This document shows positions 57,153 to 64,000 of a DNA stretch of 64,000 nt, in pieces. Both the position numbers and the translations under genes were made by a program. The stretch's first letter is position 1, and every line of letters begins with the position of its first letter. The DNA is from JAPUDQ01 sp964532145 (GTDB taxonomy: Bacteria > Patescibacteriota > Saccharimonadia > Saccharimonadales > Saccharimonadaceae): positions 5,277 through 69,276 of the forward strand of contig CAZHGM010000002.1 in the NCBI GenBank assembly GCA_964532145.1, written 5' to 3'. The notes below the pieces were generated by a model. The model was not told where the DNA came from, did not search any database, and saw nothing but the letters and a program-made list of their open reading frames with translations.

Positions 57153-58166
57153 CTAAATAATGTAGCCATCTGGGTTGTTGGACTGCCAGCGCCAGGCATC
57201 GTTGCAGGCATCGCTGATTGTTTTGGTTGCTTTCCAGCCCAATTCACGCTCGGCTTTAGAGCAGTCAGCGTAATTTGACTCGACGTCGCCAGGTCGCCGG
57301 GGTCCGAATTCATACGGTATCTTGTGCCCGCAAGCCGCTTCGTACGCCTGCACTACATCGAGCACCGATGTACCATTGCCAGTCCCAAGATTGTATATGC
57401 TTACACCCGGAGAACTATGATTGAGCGCCGCGCCATGTCCAGCCGCCAAATCAACAACATGGATATAATCACGCAGACAGGTGCCGTCTGGAGTGTTGTA
57501 ATCATTGCCGTGGATGACTAGTTTATCGCGTTTGCCGACGGCAACTTGCGATACATACGGAAAGAGATTGTTCGGAATACCTGCCGGATCTTCGCCAATC
57601 GTGCCGTCTTCATATGCGCCGACTGGGTTGAAGTACCGCAGGATAGTAATCGAAAGCGACGGGTCAGCCGTGGCAGCGTCGCGAAGGATTTGTTCGTTCA
57701 TGTATTTTGTCCAGCCGTACGGGTTGGTGATGCCACGGCCGACCGAGCTGGTTTCGGTGAGAGGTAGTTCTGACGGGTCACCGTATACGGTGGCTGACGA
57801 GCTGAAGATTAACCGTCGAACACCGTGTGCGTGCATGACTTCAAGCAGGGTGAGTGTTGAGTCGAGATTGTTGCGGTAGTACTGCAGCGGTTTCTCAACT
57901 GATTCGCCAACTGCTTTGAGGCCAGCAAAGTGGATGACGGCGTCGATGTCATTTTCGGCGAATACGGCTGACAATGTATCCACGTCGCAGACATCGATTT
58001 CATAAAACGGAATTGTCTGACCGATAATTTTTTCGACACGGTTGACTGCCTCGCGTGAGCTGTTCGATAAGTTATCGACGATGACGGCACTGTGACCAGC
58101 AGTGTGCAGTTCAATAATAGTATGAGAGCCGATATAGCCCGCTCCACCCGTCACAAGTACATTCAT
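57153..58166 (-). CDS. galE: UDP-glucose 4-epimerase
   Basis: Interconverts UDP-glucose and UDP-galactose (or the N-acetyl forms). 337 aa. NAD-binding GGAGYIGSH at residues 7-15, catalytic Ser/Tyr/Lys in SSSATVYGDP (about 121-130) and NPYGWTKYMNEQIL (Tyr-x3-Lys, about 148-152), then FNPVGAYEDGTIGEDP and LRDYIHVVDLAAGH. It is last in a minus-strand operon of three genes with the GT4 enzyme (4 bp upstream at 58170) and the polyprenyl-phosphate sugar transferase (59300). The UDP-hexose supply fits the lipid-linked chain made by these two enzymes. Confidence 0.95.
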   Translation of the reverse strand: MNVLVTGGAGYIGSHTIIELHTAGHSAVIVDNLSNSSREAVNRVEKIIGQTIPFYEIDVCDVDTLSAVFAENDIDAVIHFAGLKAVGESVEKPLQYYRNNLDSTLTLLEVMHAHGVRRLIFSSSATVYGDPSELPLTETSSVGRGITNPYGWTKYMNEQILRDAATADPSLSITILRYFNPVGAYEDGTIGEDPAGIPNNLFPYVSQVAVGKRDKLVIHGNDYNTPDGTCLRDYIHVVDLAAGHGAALNHSSPGVSIYNLGTGNGTSVLDVVQAYEAACGHKIPYEFGPRRPGDVESNYADCSKAERELGWKATKTISDACNDAWRWQSNNPDGYII

Positions 58167-58169
58167 GAG

Positions 58170-59303
58170 TTATGCTCCTTTGTAATTATCACTGACGATT
58201 TTTCTCATTTTTTGGATAAATAGGTTTTTGTGGAATCGCTTCGCAGTGCGTTGCATGGCGGCTGGTTGGAACCACAAAGTTTCGAATCGTCGTAGGGCAT
58301 TCACTAGCGCATCGGTCGTGCGCGGCTCAAACACAATGCCGTTGACACCGTCCTGGATAATATCTTCACTGCCGCCGTGTCCATATGCAATGACAGGCGT
58401 GCCAGCTGCGAGTGCTTCAACTTGGACAATGCCAAAATCTTCTTCTATTGGAAAGAGGTAGCCGATGGCACCGCCGAATAATTCAGCAACCCGCTCATCA
58501 TTTGGGAAATGTTCAAATGTTACGGTTGGTCCCGCAATGGAAATGAGCCGTTCGTGATCTGGACCGCCCCCGCTCACGATGAGAGGGAGTGATAATTTGT
58601 TGCAAGCGTGAATGGCTATCTCGGGTGTTTTATAGGGCAGCGCTTGGCGTCCGTGTGCAAGATAATATGTTCGCTCATTATACCGTTTCGCGTGAGGCGA
58701 AAATCGCTCATACTCAACAGGCGGGTTCACAATGGTACTGTTGCGGCCGTAATATTTCTTAATACGACGCTGCACTTCGGTTGAGTTTGCGACAAATACA
58801 TCGACAGCCTGCGCGGCACGGTAATCAGCCCGTTTCAGGCCTGGCTTCATGAGCCAGAATCCAATTCGTGCAGGCCAATTAAGCCAGCCAAATCCGGGGT
58901 CTTTCATGTAATCCTGGGGACTCACCCAATAGTAACGAATCGGCGTATGACAGTAGCAAATATGCACTTGATCGTCGCGAGTTTTGCGAACTTGCTTGCT
59001 CTCTGCCGAGCTACTGCTAATGATGATGTCGTAGTCGGATAAATCAATCTTTGAGAATGCATGAACTCGCAGCATCGGAAAAAGTTTATGGAATTTACGT
59101 AATGGTCGAGGCAGTTTTTGAAGCCAGGTGGTATGTACGGTTTTTTGATCGTAGAGTTCTTGAAGGCGCGGGTCAGGCTCAAAAACAGATGTAAAAATAT
59201 CAGCTTGAGGGAATGCGTCTAGTAGCGCAAGATCAACGCGGGCCACCCCACCCATATCAGTGATCCAGTCAGTGACAATAGCTATTCGAGGAAAAGACAT
59301 CAT
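58170..59303 (-). CDS. Glycosyltransferase family 4
   Basis: 377 aa. Starts FPRIAIVTDWITDMGGVARVDLAL. Residues about 108-150 hold HICYCHTPIRYYWVSPQDYM, a pattern found in GT4 enzymes of the WbaZ/mannosyltransferase type. The C-terminal domain has YLAHGRQALPYKTPEIAIHAC and the donor site IEEDFGIVQVEALAAGTPVIAYGHGG with E-x7-E. It overlaps the sugar phosphotransferase stop by 4 bp (59300-59303), so it probably adds the second sugar after that enzyme primes the lipid carrier. GalE follows 3 bp later. Confidence 0.9.
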   Translation of the reverse strand: MMSFPRIAIVTDWITDMGGVARVDLALLDAFPQADIFTSVFEPDPRLQELYDQKTVHTTWLQKLPRPLRKFHKLFPMLRVHAFSKIDLSDYDIIISSSSAESKQVRKTRDDQVHICYCHTPIRYYWVSPQDYMKDPGFGWLNWPARIGFWLMKPGLKRADYRAAQAVDVFVANSTEVQRRIKKYYGRNSTIVNPPVEYERFSPHAKRYNERTYYLAHGRQALPYKTPEIAIHACNKLSLPLIVSGGGPDHERLISIAGPTVTFEHFPNDERVAELFGGAIGYLFPIEEDFGIVQVEALAAGTPVIAYGHGGSEDIIQDGVNGIVFEPRTTDALVNALRRFETLWFQPAAMQRTAKRFHKNLFIQKMRKIVSDNYKGA

Positions 59304-60733
59304 CGTGCTCCGCTGCGGTTCAATACGACGAGTATGGTTTTGAGTAGGATTTTAACATCCAGCCAGAAGCTCCAGTTCTGTACATAGTAGAGCTCTAGCT
59401 CGATGCGCTCATTGGTGGGCAGATCGCTGCGGCCGGATACCTGCCAGAGTCCAGTGATGCCCGGGCGAACTTCATGCAGCAGCGCGCCGTGTGTGCGCGA
59501 GAACTTTGCTTTTAATTCAGTAGCCGGAATGGGCCGCGGACCGACCAGGCTCATGTCACCTAGTATGACATTGATAATTTGACCGATCTCGTCGAGCGAA
59601 CTGCTTCGTAAAAATCTGCCAAATGATGTAATGCGCGGGTCATGCTCGACTTTGAAATCTCGCTGGTATTCCTCGATCAAATCCTGACGTCCCATTTTTT
59701 TGAATATTTCCACGGCGTTTTCGCCAGAATATTTTGGGATCATCGAGCGGAATTTGTACATTTTAAACGGCTTGCTATGTTTCGTGAGCCTGGTATGAGT
59801 AAAGAAAACCGGGCCAGGGTTAAAGATCACTTGTAGCACGATTAGTAGTAGCATCAGCGGGATCCAGAGCGGCGCGGATATGATAACGCAGCCGATATCA
59901 AATATTCGTTTGACAACTTCGCCCCAGCCGATCAGCGGGCTTTTATAGACACTGATAATCGGATAGCCGAGAAAGACGTCGATGTCATTTTTGCCTGAGT
60001 AAAACTCATTTTCGCCTGGAATAAAACAGTACTGAATATGACGGATTTGAGCTGCGCTGATGATCATTTCATTTCGTTTTGAGCTGTCAAACAGGTTCGT
60101 TTGGATAATCGTGTCAATATCGAGCGAATCAAGCTGCTCCAGAGCTGACTCAGTAGAGGTGAACACGGCGCCAGGGAATGTATCAGGAGCGTTACCGGCA
60201 ATTGCGACGACATTATAGCCAGTCCGGCCCGTTGAGCCCAGACTGGTAGCGATGTCGGCGGTCGCGTCGTTGTTGCCGATGATCATGACGCGCTGCACGC
60301 CCCGTCCAATGTAAAACATCATGTCACGGATGAGCCGCATAATTTCTCGCCCCAACATGAGAAGGATAAACACAAGAACCGCGGCATATACTGGCACCAG
60401 CCGTGCCGGGAACACGGGGATGCCGCTGACAAAGGCATAACCGATCACCAGTAGAATACCGATAAATGATCCGACCAGTAGCTTGCCATGTTCGGTAAGC
60501 CGTTTATTGTATACCCTGGGGCTATAAAGGCCGAGCGACCACAGTATGAGCAGCCAGAGCGGGATCAGTTCTGCAAAAGTAATAAAAAATTCAATAGCCG
60601 GGATTTGATGAACGAGAGGACGAGGATCAAACTGGACGCGCATGACATATGCTAGAACGAACGCCAGCAATACTGCCGTAATGTCTGACAGGATCAAGGC
60701 GATGGTATACAAGCGGACCGTTTTGACTGGCAT
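59300..60733 (-). CDS. Polyprenyl-phosphate sugar-1-phosphate transferase (exopolysaccharide initiation)
   Basis: 477 aa. Starts a lipid-linked glycan by moving a sugar 1-phosphate from a nucleotide sugar to undecaprenyl phosphate. Four N-terminal membrane helices (about 10-130), a CoA-binding/Rossmann-like region (about 140-270, VQRVMIIGNNDATADIATSL), a re-entrant helix (about 276-305) and the catalytic domain: THTRLTKHSKPFKMYKFRSM, SSLDEIGQIINVILGDMSLVGPRP and VRPGITGLWQVSGRSDLP. This is the WbaP/EpsE-type arrangement. It is the first gene of the operon with GT4 and GalE. The start ATG faces the divergent ligase gene across 23 bp. Confidence 0.94.
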   Translation of the reverse strand: MPVKTVRLYTIALILSDITAVLLAFVLAYVMRVQFDPRPLVHQIPAIEFFITFAELIPLWLLILWSLGLYSPRVYNKRLTEHGKLLVGSFIGILLVIGYAFVSGIPVFPARLVPVYAAVLVFILLMLGREIMRLIRDMMFYIGRGVQRVMIIGNNDATADIATSLGSTGRTGYNVVAIAGNAPDTFPGAVFTSTESALEQLDSLDIDTIIQTNLFDSSKRNEMIISAAQIRHIQYCFIPGENEFYSGKNDIDVFLGYPIISVYKSPLIGWGEVVKRIFDIGCVIISAPLWIPLMLLLIVLQVIFNPGPVFFTHTRLTKHSKPFKMYKFRSMIPKYSGENAVEIFKKMGRQDLIEEYQRDFKVEHDPRITSFGRFLRSSSLDEIGQIINVILGDMSLVGPRPIPATELKAKFSRTHGALLHEVRPGITGLWQVSGRSDLPTNERIELELYYVQNWSFWLDVKILLKTILVVLNRSGAR

Positions 60734-60756
60734 GTATCATAATTGTACCATTAGGG

Positions 60757-62097
60757 GTGATGAAGCAACATACCTCACATCTTCGCCAGTCTGATACGCG
60801 GCTGCTCCGGGCTGTTATCGCGGCTGGTTTAGGCGTGATTTTCTTGAGTCTCGCGTATGGTTTTTTGTCGACCTGGCTTGGCACGAGTATCGGGCCTTTG
60901 TTGTTTTGGAAAGCTGCTAAAGATATCGTCATAGCCGTACTAGCGCTCATTATGCTGGGTTGGATTGCAGCTGACTGGCGCAGGCGAAAACGAGTATTGT
61001 TTGAGCCGGTCATGATGATGATCATGCTGTATGGGTTGGTTATGTCGCTTGTCACGCTGGCGCAGTGGAACGGCCTGACGAATCAGCTGCTAGCCGGAGT
61101 AATATTTGATACACGCTATCTGCTGCTATTTTCGGTCATGTACAGCACCCAGTATTTTTTGGCGACAATGCGATGGCGTGATGTGATGAAACGGTTAATT
61201 GTCGTATCGACGATGGTACTGGTCGTAATCGGTATTTTGCAGGTAACGATACTGCCGGCTGATTTTCTGACTCAGTTCGGTTATAGCGACCAGACAATCG
61301 CGCCTGTCAGCACGATTGACGCTAATCCTGAAGCGCGTCGGGCGTTTGCAACTATGAGCGGCCCGAATGATTACGGAGCATTTATGATTTTGAGCCTTGC
61401 GATATGTGTTGTCATGATGCAATCCGGCTGGCAGCGCTGGGCTGCGATCGGGGTAGCCGCTATAGGTCTTTATATATCAGGATCACGCAGCGCTTGGCTT
61501 GGCGCTATAGTTGCTGCCCTGGCACTCGCAGTTATCAGGCTCGGCCGTCGGATTATGAATTCGCGAGGGATTGCAATTGCTATACTAAGTATAGTAATTA
61601 GTATCAGTACTCTTTTATATCTGGCAACGATAATTCCGCAATTACGACTCGCGGTATTTCACTCCAGCCCGGGCGACAGCCACCTGACAGAAGGTTCAAC
61701 CGACCTGCATTGGCAGCACACCATGGACGGCGTGCAACGCGTTGTGGCGAACCCGTTCGGCTGCGGGCTAGGCTGCGCCGGACCAGCTTCATTTTATGGA
61801 GATAAGGCACGTATTAGCGAGAACTATTATGTGCAAATCGCCGAGGAGATTGGAGTTATCGGTCTTGCTATCTGGGCGGCGTTGTTCGCTGTTGTTATGC
61901 GGCAACTATATCGCGTTCGGTCTGATCGCTGGGCGACGGTAGTCTTAGCTAGTGGGATTGGTCTCACCGTCGTTGGATTTTGGCTGCATGTGTGGGCGGA
62001 TGACGCTGTGAGTCTAATGTGGTGGGGGCTAGCCGGACTGCTGCTCGGACAAATTGCTAGCCAAAACAAAGAAAAAGCACTATCATTACATACATAA
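60757..62097 (+). CDS. O-antigen ligase/polymerase-like membrane protein (WaaL/Wzy family)
   Basis: 446 aa with about 11 membrane helices. The large extracytoplasmic loop between about 285 and 360 is typical of the Wzy_C/O-antigen ligase family. The conserved NDYGAFMILSLAICVVMMQSG (about 202-222), SGSRSAWLGAIVAALALAVIR (about 240) and NPFGCGLGCAGPASF (about 327) are the usual signatures. In a single-membrane cell it would join or polymerise lipid-linked glycans at the outer face. It is divergent from the initiating transferase and followed 3 bp later by the second GtrA gene. Confidence 0.87.
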   Translation: MMKQHTSHLRQSDTRLLRAVIAAGLGVIFLSLAYGFLSTWLGTSIGPLLFWKAAKDIVIAVLALIMLGWIAADWRRRKRVLFEPVMMMIMLYGLVMSLVTLAQWNGLTNQLLAGVIFDTRYLLLFSVMYSTQYFLATMRWRDVMKRLIVVSTMVLVVIGILQVTILPADFLTQFGYSDQTIAPVSTIDANPEARRAFATMSGPNDYGAFMILSLAICVVMMQSGWQRWAAIGVAAIGLYISGSRSAWLGAIVAALALAVIRLGRRIMNSRGIAIAILSIVISISTLLYLATIIPQLRLAVFHSSPGDSHLTEGSTDLHWQHTMDGVQRVVANPFGCGLGCAGPASFYGDKARISENYYVQIAEEIGVIGLAIWAALFAVVMRQLYRVRSDRWATVVLASGIGLTVVGFWLHVWADDAVSLMWWGLAGLLLGQIASQNKEKALSLHT

Positions 62098-62100
62098 CTC

Positions 62101-62592
62101 ATGGCAAAAAAGAAAACAAAAAACAAATTCCATCTGTTGATTGAATTTCTCAAGCTACAGGTCGCTGGTAATATTTTATTCTGGGTGACGTACGTTGCCT
62201 ACGCGCTATTCGATTATGGAGCTCGTATCCCATATCCGGTTAGCTTTATTATGGCAACAATCGCTGGCAATATCGTATTTTTCCTGGTTGACCGCCACTG
62301 GATCTATAATTCGCGGAATGGTAGACGCAAGAGCTCGCGAGAAGTAGTACGGTTTATCATTTTTATGACGGCGAACTTTTTCATTAATATTCTCATCGTG
62401 CATTGGTTGCATCAGTTACTGCACATCTCGCCGTATGTGGGACAGTTTATTGCCGCGGCATTTTTCACTGTTTGGACATTTTTAGGGCTGCATTTTTGGG
62501 TATTTCATCCCGACCATACCCGTCACCCAGCACTGACATATCATCGGAGGAAAGCTCGTGGACGCAAATCGACCAAGCAAAAAACAGCGTGA
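62101..62592 (+). CDS. GtrA-like membrane protein (copy 2)
   Basis: 163 aa with four membrane helices at about 16-37, 45-66, 82-104 and 112-135, and the family features VAGNILFWVTYVAYALFDYGA, FIMATIAGNIVFFLVDRHWIYN and FIIFMTANFFINILIVHW. Probably helps carry polyprenyl-phosphate sugars across the membrane. N- and C-termini are strongly basic (MAKKKTKNK, RRKARGRKSTKQK). It begins 3 bp after the ligase gene. Its 3' end overlaps the start of the LexA-like pseudogene (62558) by 35 bp. Confidence 0.85.
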   Translation: MAKKKTKNKFHLLIEFLKLQVAGNILFWVTYVAYALFDYGARIPYPVSFIMATIAGNIVFFLVDRHWIYNSRNGRRKSSREVVRFIIFMTANFFINILIVHWLHQLLHISPYVGQFIAAAFFTVWTFLGLHFWVFHPDHTRHPALTYHRRKARGRKSTKQKTA

Positions 62593-62995
62593 ACTACTGC
62601 AGTTTATTGACGGGTTTATTAAAGGCTACGGTTACGGCCCAAGCTACCGTGAAATCATGCGGTCGCTTAACTATAAATCTGTTTCAACAGTCGCGACTCA
62701 TGTCGATAATTTAATTGCCAAACGTCATAGAGTTAAAAAAGATAATTAGGCCAGATACCGTGCTGTTGTGTGACCGGGCGTAACCATACTTGAGCATCAG
62801 CCTGCCGCTCACACGCATGTTGATTTGCACAAGCAGTGGCTACTGGAGCGGACGGCGATGAGGATTGAGGCTTATCTTGCTGCTCCGACCGACACGAAGC
62901 GCCAGCAAATTGATACATTGCTTAGTGCAGTCGGATTGCTGGTAGACCATGAGGCGGCCCTAGAGCTTAGCAAAAAACTTGAAGTAGCATCCTAG
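62558..62995 (+). pseudogene. LexA-like regulator interrupted by two in-frame stop codons
   Basis: The first 63 codons encode a LexA-type winged-helix domain (KKQRELLQFIDGFIKGYGYGPS, then YREIMRSLNYKSVSTVATHVDNLI). A TAG follows at 62747-62749. In the same frame, translation continues ARYRAVV, hits a TGA at 62771-62773, then stays open for 73 codons to the TAG at 62993-62995 (HKQWLLERTAMRIEAYLA, then IDTLLSAVGLLVDHEAALEL). The downstream part is helical and plausible as the rest of a LexA-family protein, and the frame never shifts. It is most simply a gene with two nonsense changes. Alternatives are a true 63-aa repressor followed by a remnant, readthrough, or base-call errors. No LexA protease domain is present. 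Confidence 0.7.
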
Positions 62996-63076
62996 CGATA
63001 TTTACACCTCATATCAAACAGGGTAAAATAGCTGTTGTATTTATCGTCTGAAATGGCGATCGCACCTACATAATCA

Positions 63077-63107
63077 CAGACCAAACCACCACAAGTGTTT
63101 TGGTCTG
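63077..63107. repeat. Inverted repeat just upstream of tRNA-Asn
   Basis: Perfect 9-bp arms CAGACCAAA (63077-63085) and TTTGGTCTG (63099-63107) with a 13-base loop, ending 5 bases before the tRNA. It could be a processing structure. Nothing else is recognised in 62996-63112. Confidence 0.5.
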
Positions 63108-63112
63108 GACAT

Positions 63113-63187
63113 TCCGGCGTGGCGCAGCGGTAGCGCAGTTGACTGTTAATCAATTGGTCGCTGGTTCGAATCCAGCCGCCGGAGCCA
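63113..63187 (+). tRNA. tRNA-Asn(GUU)
   Basis: 75-nt cloverleaf: acceptor TCCGGCG/CGCCGGA, D arm GCGCAGCGGTAGCGC, anticodon stem TTGAC/CAATT region with loop TGTTAAT giving anticodon GUU, T loop GGTTCGAATCC, discriminator G and encoded CCA (63185-63187). Confidence 0.95.
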
Positions 63188-63203
63188 AGAGTATATATGT
63201 GAC

Positions 63204-63245
63204 AAGAAGTCCAATAAGCAGTTTTACTGCTGGACTTCTTTTTAT
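63204..63245 (+). terminator. Terminator after tRNA-Asn
   Basis: AAGAAGTCC (63204-63212) pairs with GGACTTCTT (63232-63240), with an inner GCAGT/ACTGC pair (63218-63222 with 63226-63230) and a following T-rich tract. This is a good intrinsic terminator. Confidence 0.8.
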
Positions 63246-63251
63246 TTGAAT

Positions 63252-63257
63252 TATAAT
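63252..63257 (+). promoter_or_regulatory. -10 box of a leaderless kinase gene
   Basis: TATAAT at 63252-63257 ends 6 bases before the ATG at 63264, predicting transcription from the start codon itself. No Shine-Dalgarno sequence is present. Confidence 0.6.
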
Positions 63258-63263
63258 AGTCTC

Positions 63264-63752
63264 ATGAGTTCAAGGCTAGTAATCCTCCGCGGTAATTCGG
63301 GTATTGGCAAGACGACCGTATCTAAGCTGCTTCAAAAAGAGCTGGGCTTTGGCACGATGCTGGTATCACAGGATGTTATACGTCGAGAAATATTACGCGT
63401 TCGCGATGAAGAAAGTAACCCTGCGATACAGCTGATCTATGATCTTTGTATGTACGGCAATCGTATTGGTTACACGGTTATTCTTGAAGGTATTCTTAGT
63501 AATAAAAAATATGGCACTATGATAAAGAAACTTATCGATGATTTTGATGGTGATGTAGATGTGTATTATTTTGACATACCGTTCGATGAAACCATTCGAC
63601 GACATTCGAGTAAACCCAACTCACATGAATTTGGTGAAAAGGAGATGAAAGAGTGGTGGAAGGATAGAGATTATCTTCGGGTTCAAGGCGAGAGAATGAT
63701 AAATGAAAATATGACCCAAGAGCACATCGTTAATCTTATAAAAGGTTCGTGA
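63264..63752 (+). CDS. Small P-loop kinase (zeta-toxin/AAA-kinase-like)
   Basis: About 162 aa from the ATG at 63264. Walker A GNSGIGKTT at about residues 9-17 after the strand RLVILR. Then LVSQDVIRREILRVRDEESNP, the Walker-B-like strand YTVILEGIL (about 78-86) and YYFDIPFDETIRRH with a lid-like RRH-x8-10 region. These features fit small kinases of the zeta-toxin/gluconate-kinase superfamily that phosphorylate a small molecule. No antitoxin gene is next to it. The gene is AT-rich, downstream of a tRNA gene and isolated, so recent acquisition is possible. The substrate is unknown. Confidence 0.78.
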   Translation: MSSRLVILRGNSGIGKTTVSKLLQKELGFGTMLVSQDVIRREILRVRDEESNPAIQLIYDLCMYGNRIGYTVILEGILSNKKYGTMIKKLIDDFDGDVDVYYFDIPFDETIRRHSSKPNSHEFGEKEMKEWWKDRDYLRVQGERMINENMTQEHIVNLIKGS

Positions 63753-63768
63753 CCTGTAAGCTGAGCCA

Positions 63769-63831
63769 GACTCAGCAGGTAAATACCCCTACCGGGTTCC
63801 CTGACCAAAAGTCAGATTTACCCCTTGAGTC
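63769..63831 (+). ncRNA. Compact three-way-junction RNA motif downstream of the kinase gene
   Basis: Stem GACTCA/TGAGTC (63769-63774 with 63826-63831) and stem GGTAAAT/ATTTACC (63778-63784 with 63816-63822) stack across a small internal loop. They enclose hairpins ACCC/GGGT (63785-63788 with 63794-63797) and CTGAC/GTCAG (63801-63805 with 63811-63815). It is followed by the terminator at 63876. All stems are perfect. It resembles no RNA class I recognise. It may be the 3' UTR of the kinase or a separate small RNA. Confidence 0.5.
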
Positions 63832-63875
63832 AGACAAGAGTACCAATTGTCACCAAAAGGTACAAAACCGTTAGA

Positions 63876-63897
63876 ACCGTCCGAAAGGGCGGTTTTT
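63876..63897 (+). terminator. Strong rho-independent terminator
   Basis: AACCGTCC-GAAA-GGGCGGTT with one G-U pair, followed by T-tract TTTT (63894-63898). It ends the transcript that contains the kinase and the structured motif. The remaining 63901-64000 contains several short hairpins (for example CAGC/GCTG at 63957-63970) and no gene I can support. Confidence 0.85.
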
Positions 63898-64000
63898 TCG
63901 TGCTCACCCCTGATATTTAGTCCTGAAATTGACCAGTTTCTCCTAGGGAGACTGGACAGCCGAAAAGCTGACCGAGTTCCTTGACCGGAAGGCTCTGGTA

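Noticed and set aside
63906..64000. Start of a protein-coding gene or RNase P RNA at the window end
   Set aside because: One frame reads a plausible peptide for 18 codons after a TAG, but there is no start codon or ribosome binding site. The hairpins there lack RNase P signatures within the available 95 bases.

Overview
The window looks like the origin region of a Saccharibacteria (TM7) or closely related Patescibacteria/CPR genome. The evidence is the gene content. It holds dnaA-dnaN-recF beside rpmH-rnpA-yidC-jag, and a compact type IV secretion-like locus with serial two-helix pilins, VirB6-, PrgI-, TraC- and VirB4-like proteins. It also holds a bifunctional phosphoglucose/phosphomannose isomerase, a Cas2-fold PaaX-like protein and an LAXTG-type surface protein. 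Several genes appear to be transcribed leaderless, with a -10 box 6-7 nt before the ATG. No database was searched, so the lineage is an inference. A run of 10 Ns at 6798-6807 marks a scaffold gap.

Layout. 1-10.6 kb: phosphoglucomutase, a GC-rich orphan gene, CIRCE-controlled groES-groEL, a Cas2-like/PaaX-like gene bracketed by two long palindromes, a GC-rich DGQHR-like gene that runs into the gap, a proline-rich conserved protein, the sugar-phosphate isomerase and a MacB-type ABC exporter. 10.6-16.8 kb: tRNA-Ser(GGA), an unassigned structured RNA, a sortase-type surface protein, two small membrane proteins, tRNA-Arg(UCG), tRNA-Ser(UGA), tRNA-Ser(GCU), a ComF-type phosphoribosyltransferase and Hsp20. 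16.8-32.5 kb: the secretion-like locus. Six pilin-like genes lie on the minus strand. Diverging from them is a plus-strand run of a membrane-anchored protein, VirB6-like, PrgI, TraC-like, VirB4, a membrane protein fused to a D,D-carboxypeptidase, a lysozyme plus C39 peptidase protein, and an anchored protein. 32.5-38.6 kb: recF, dnaN, dnaA, the DnaA-box clusters, rpmH, rnpA, yidC and jag. 38.6-62.6 kb: a large cell-surface glycan region. It contains five glycosyltransferases (four GT4, one GT2), a Wzm/Wzt exporter, several GT-C-like membrane proteins, ManC, GalE, a polyprenyl-phosphate sugar phosphotransferase, an O-antigen ligase-like protein and two GtrA proteins. Its middle part is visibly AT-richer than the housekeeping genes. 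62.6-64 kb: a LexA-like gene broken by two in-frame stops, tRNA-Asn(GUU), a small P-loop kinase and a structured RNA with a strong terminator.

How the parts fit. The secretion-like locus supplies pilins, an inner-membrane channel, an assembly ATPase and two wall-cutting proteins. It has no relaxase and no VirD4 coupling protein in view, so a role in attachment to or breaching of a host cell is more likely than conjugation. The glycan cluster can make nucleotide sugars, start lipid-linked chains, extend and export them, and decorate them through dolichyl/undecaprenyl-phosphate sugars. It probably coats the same surface.

The most unusual items are the Cas2-like gene between paired palindromes, the structured RNAs at about 11.0-11.2 kb and 63.77-63.9 kb, the two GC-rich gene cassettes with their own promoters and hairpins, the six-pilin secretion-like machine with fused wall hydrolases, and the doubly interrupted LexA-like gene.
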